From: Candidatus Caenarcanales bacterium
Lineage (GTDB): Bacteria; Cyanobacteriota; Vampirovibrionia; LMEP-6097
Length of the DNA: 17,041 bases
Reading direction: 5' to 3'
Assembly (NCBI GenBank): GCA_021299565.1
Contig: JAJTHA010000072.1
Span: 1 to 17,041, forward strand
The notes below the pieces were generated by a model. The model did no database searches. It was not told the origin of the DNA and worked only from the letters and a program-made list of their open reading frames with translations. Numbering within the stretch: the stretch's first letter is position 1; each line of letters begins with the position of its first letter. The position numbers were made by a program, and so were the translations under genes. Shown here piece by piece: positions 14,632-17,041 of the stretch.

Positions 14632-16737
14632 ATGACTTATCCAGTAAACAGGAATCTTATAGTTCCTTATAAGCATGTCACTCTTAAAAGTCAATTTGGC
14701 CAAAAAGCACAAAACAAACAAATTACTAGTTTGTCATATCCTCCTTCCATACAATTAAACTTAGCTACTCAAACAAAAATAATTCAAGGACAAGATCTAG
14801 GAAAAATATTCAACAAGACAAGAGAAACTCTAGAAAAAATTGCCTATGACCTAAATAAACCAGATATTCAAAATGTTATTACTAAAATTAAGGCAAATGT
14901 AGACAACTATATAATGACAAGAAATCCTGTCGAACTAAGAGATGCAGAAGAAAGTCTCAAGAAGCTTGAGACAGATTTTTCAAAAGCATTTAAAGATCCT
15001 AGTGATGAATTAGGTTACCACAAAGATCTTGAAGGAGTTGATAAATCTCTAAGTGATTTTTGCAAAAAACTAAGACGACTTGCTTTGGCACGTAGAATAG
15101 AGACTTATTACAATATCTCAGGAAAAAGTACAAAAGAATCAAATTCAAACATTGAGATAAAAGCTGGTGGTGAAAGTCGTGTAACAGTTACCAAACCAAT
15201 TGAAAGTGAATTGATTTTTCGGCAATCAAGAGAACTACATGACATTGAATCTACAGAAAAAGATGATTTGATAAATGAATCAAAACAACAATTACCAAAA
15301 TTTTTCACAGATGCAATGCCAAAATTAATCAGATCATTTTTCCCCAGATCAGAAGAAGGGCGGTTAATGCCAAGACAGGATGGGTTAAAAGAAGCCTGTT
15401 TATTGCACTTCACCTTGCTTAAAAATTTTGAACCAGAATTATATGAGCTGACCTTCAAACTAGCCAAAGAACTTAGCCAGGGGTCAATCAGCAACAAAGA
15501 GAAACCCATAATGCTTATACCATTTGCCGCATACCAAGGTGAAGAAAGACTAGCTACAGAAATGCTGCCAGCTTTAGCAAGACAAAAAATTGACTTGAGT
15601 AAATGTCCAATTTATATATTCATTAATGGTCAATCGCCAGCAGCAATAAGCAAGTTAGCAACTAATGTTCAAGAAGCTTCTTCAAGTTTGTCATTGAGGA
15701 CAAATATCATAGAGGGAGTACCTGAGAAATGGGGGATGGGATTGAAATCAATACCAGTTAATACTGCGATAATGGCTGAGGTTTTATCAACAAGATTGAA
15801 CGAGGATGATTCTGATATCCCTATTGTTTTATTTGACTCAGATATATTAGGTTTCAAGAATGATAATGCACTTAGTGATAGAAAGGCGATTTCTGATTCG
15901 GGAACAGCTATATTCACAGGCCTTTATCAAAATGATTCGACAACTATGATAAATTCAAATGTCAATTACTTTTTGATTGATAGACTGGCTCATAGACAAT
16001 TTTCTTTGGTTATTAGTAATTATGATATGAAGACAGAAGAACAAAGTACTGATGCACAAAAAAAAGAGCAGATGATGCCTGACGTTCTTGGTGGCAACAG
16101 CATGTACTCAACAATTCTTTATTGTTTATTTGGTGGAATTAAATCCCACAGTGTGAACGAAGATCAGGATTTTTCTAATCTTGTAGTTGGTCAAACTTAT
16201 AAGATATTTGAGATTGAGAATAAAACAGATGCTGAAAAAAATAATCTATTTCACGATGCAACAGAGCATGATTACGTCGTTTGCGATGGAGGGGCGATAA
16301 CTAGAACAGTGGATAAAAATCTCCCAATAACTATGATGTTTCAAACACATGATCATAATTCAAGTTCTTCTAATATTAGATTGAATGCTATTGATGCAGA
16401 AAAGGCGCAAGAAATCAATAGCACTAGGATAATTGAGGAAATTGAAATCATATTACTTAATGCAATTGCAAGATCAAATCAATTCATAAACAACAATGTC
16501 AATAATTCTAATCGAGATGCTGCAACTAATGAAATCTTTGCAAGAAAACTTGAGAAATTTTCAGAATTATTCAACGCCGAAATAGAAGCGGCATTGCCTG
16601 GAGAGAAAACTACTAAATTAAAATTAGAACCAATCAATCAAGATGCAAGCAAGATCCCACAAATCAGAATTAGCTTTAATGGACAAGAAAGAATATTTGA
16701 TTTTGATCTAATAAAAGAAAAATACAAAGAAGGGTGA
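14632..16737 (+). CDS. large putative GT-A-type glycosyltransferase with helical N-terminal region
   Basis: 701 residues. Residues 50-160 are predicted helical, and 165-285 are of unclear fold. From 290 on, the pattern resembles a nucleotide-sugar transferase of the GT-A (GT2-like) type. There is a first strand with PIMLIPFAAYQGEE (292-305), and a metal-binding-type D-x-D in IVLFDSDILG (D402, D404). Then comes GGNSMYSTILYCLFGG (487-502) followed by NEDQDF (509-514), resembling the acceptor/base region. No signal peptide or membrane segment is seen, so it is probably cytosolic. Donor and acceptor are unknown and the family call is tentative. The start ATG lacks a Shine-Dalgarno and a clear promoter. 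The gene lies between 21-bp direct repeats copying the end of ribBA, a sign that it entered or was rearranged here as a unit. Confidence 0.7.
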   Translation: MTYPVNRNLIVPYKHVTLKSQFGQKAQNKQITSLSYPPSIQLNLATQTKIIQGQDLGKIFNKTRETLEKIAYDLNKPDIQNVITKIKANVDNYIMTRNPVELRDAEESLKKLETDFSKAFKDPSDELGYHKDLEGVDKSLSDFCKKLRRLALARRIETYYNISGKSTKESNSNIEIKAGGESRVTVTKPIESELIFRQSRELHDIESTEKDDLINESKQQLPKFFTDAMPKLIRSFFPRSEEGRLMPRQDGLKEACLLHFTLLKNFEPELYELTFKLAKELSQGSISNKEKPIMLIPFAAYQGEERLATEMLPALARQKIDLSKCPIYIFINGQSPAAISKLATNVQEASSSLSLRTNIIEGVPEKWGMGLKSIPVNTAIMAEVLSTRLNEDDSDIPIVLFDSDILGFKNDNALSDRKAISDSGTAIFTGLYQNDSTTMINSNVNYFLIDRLAHRQFSLVISNYDMKTEEQSTDAQKKEQMMPDVLGGNSMYSTILYCLFGGIKSHSVNEDQDFSNLVVGQTYKIFEIENKTDAEKNNLFHDATEHDYVVCDGGAITRTVDKNLPITMMFQTHDHNSSSSNIRLNAIDAEKAQEINSTRIIEEIEIILLNAIARSNQFINNNVNNSNRDAATNEIFARKLEKFSELFNAEIEAALPGEKTTKLKLEPINQDASKIPQIRISFNGQERIFDFDLIKEKYKEG

Positions 16738-16757
16738 AATGGGGCATTTGTTGTAAA
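16737..16757 (+). repeat. 21-bp direct repeat, orphan copy after the glycosyltransferase gene
   Basis: An exact copy of 14580-14600, starting at the last base of the upstream stop codon and lying 12 nt before the infB stop. It carries the ribBA end (ATGGGGCATTTGTTGTAA) but no ribBA reading frame precedes it. Confidence 0.92.
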
Positions 16758-16769
16758 GGTACTATGAAA

Positions 16770-17041
16770 CTATAATCTAGTTCTCATAACTTCTTTAATA
16801 GTCCAGCATTCAACAATATCGCCTTCTTTCAGATCATTGTATTTTTCGAAACTCAAACCACATTCAAAGCCTTCTCTTACTTCTTTAGCATCATCTTTGA
16901 AGCGTCTCAAATAATCAACTCTTCCTTCATAAATCTTGGCACCTTCACGGTAGAGTTTGGCGATTTGTCCACGCAAGATTTTGCCTGATTTGACATATGA
17001 TCCTGCTATATTGCGTCCGTCGATAGCAAAGATCTTACGCA
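16770..17041 (-). CDS. infB: translation initiation factor IF-2, C-terminal part, cut by the window edge
   Basis: The frame is open to the window edge; about 90 C-terminal residues are visible. The reading RKIFAIDGRNIAGSYVKSGK, then YLRRFKDDAKEVREGFECGL, YNDLKEGDIVECW and a final MRTRL, matches the end of IF-2 domain IV (E. coli has [20 protein letters not shown] and YNDVRTGDVIEVF). That domain binds the formyl-Met end of initiator tRNA. The gene is convergent with the glycosyltransferase gene, with 32 nt between stops and no terminator hairpin seen. Confidence 0.93.
   Translation of the reverse strand, partial: RKIFAIDGRNIAGSYVKSGKILRGQIAKLYREGAKIYEGRVDYLRRFKDDAKEVREGFECGLSFEKYNDLKEGDIVECWTIKEVMRTRL

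Noticed and set aside
15108..15509. Minus-strand frame of 133 codons inside the glycosyltransferase gene
   Set aside because: No promoter, Shine-Dalgarno or recognisable motif; best explained as a shadow.

Overview
The window comes from an AT-rich bacterium. The 16S rRNA gene on the minus strand (about 4625-6117) has a cyanobacteria-like sequence around the CYA359 probe region. No photosynthesis genes are visible, and the housekeeping genes (thrB, a carboxyl-terminal processing protease, ribBA, infB) fit a non-photosynthetic relative of Cyanobacteria, of the Melainabacteria/Vampirovibrionia type. That placement is an inference from reading the 16S, not from a tree.

Layout. 1-1254 (+) is the 3' part of a beta-rich repeat protein. 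It overlaps tail-to-tail with a Dps ferritin-like gene (1683-1237, -). 3990-1893 (-) is a two-gene operon: an unrecognised membrane-associated protein, then a membrane-anchored AAA+ ATPase, followed by a decayed second copy of the first gene's 3' end. 4166-4432 (+) is a small gene of unknown function. Next is a stand-alone 16S gene with its own leader, trailer and long processing stem; no 23S, 5S or tRNA follows it, so the rRNA operon is split here. 6439-8589 (+) encodes an M48 lipoprotein peptidase and a secreted TonB-C/M23-like protein that has lost its zinc ligands. 9878-8596 (-) encodes a small helical protein translationally coupled to a CDP-alcohol phosphatidyltransferase, which carries an in-frame palindromic repeat. 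9910-12274 (+) holds thrB and ctp, closed by a strong bidirectional terminator. 13298-12340 (-) holds three small unknown genes, including a 57-residue one with a good Shine-Dalgarno, and a cluster of palindromic repeats. 13382-14599 (+) is ribBA, 14632-16737 (+) is a large GT-A-like putative glycosyltransferase, and 17041-16770 (-) is the end of infB.

Three patterns stand out. First, in three places one gene lies between direct repeats that copy the 3' end of the neighbouring resident transcription unit: 43 bp around the AAA+ gene, 33 bp around the 88-residue gene beside 16S, and 21 bp around the glycosyltransferase. Second, many promoters place the -10 hexamer only 8-12 nt before the start codon, which implies leaderless or nearly leaderless mRNAs although the 16S anti-Shine-Dalgarno is intact. 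Third, a family of 35-39 bp hairpin elements shows compensatory changes in both stem segments; one copy lies inside a coding gene.
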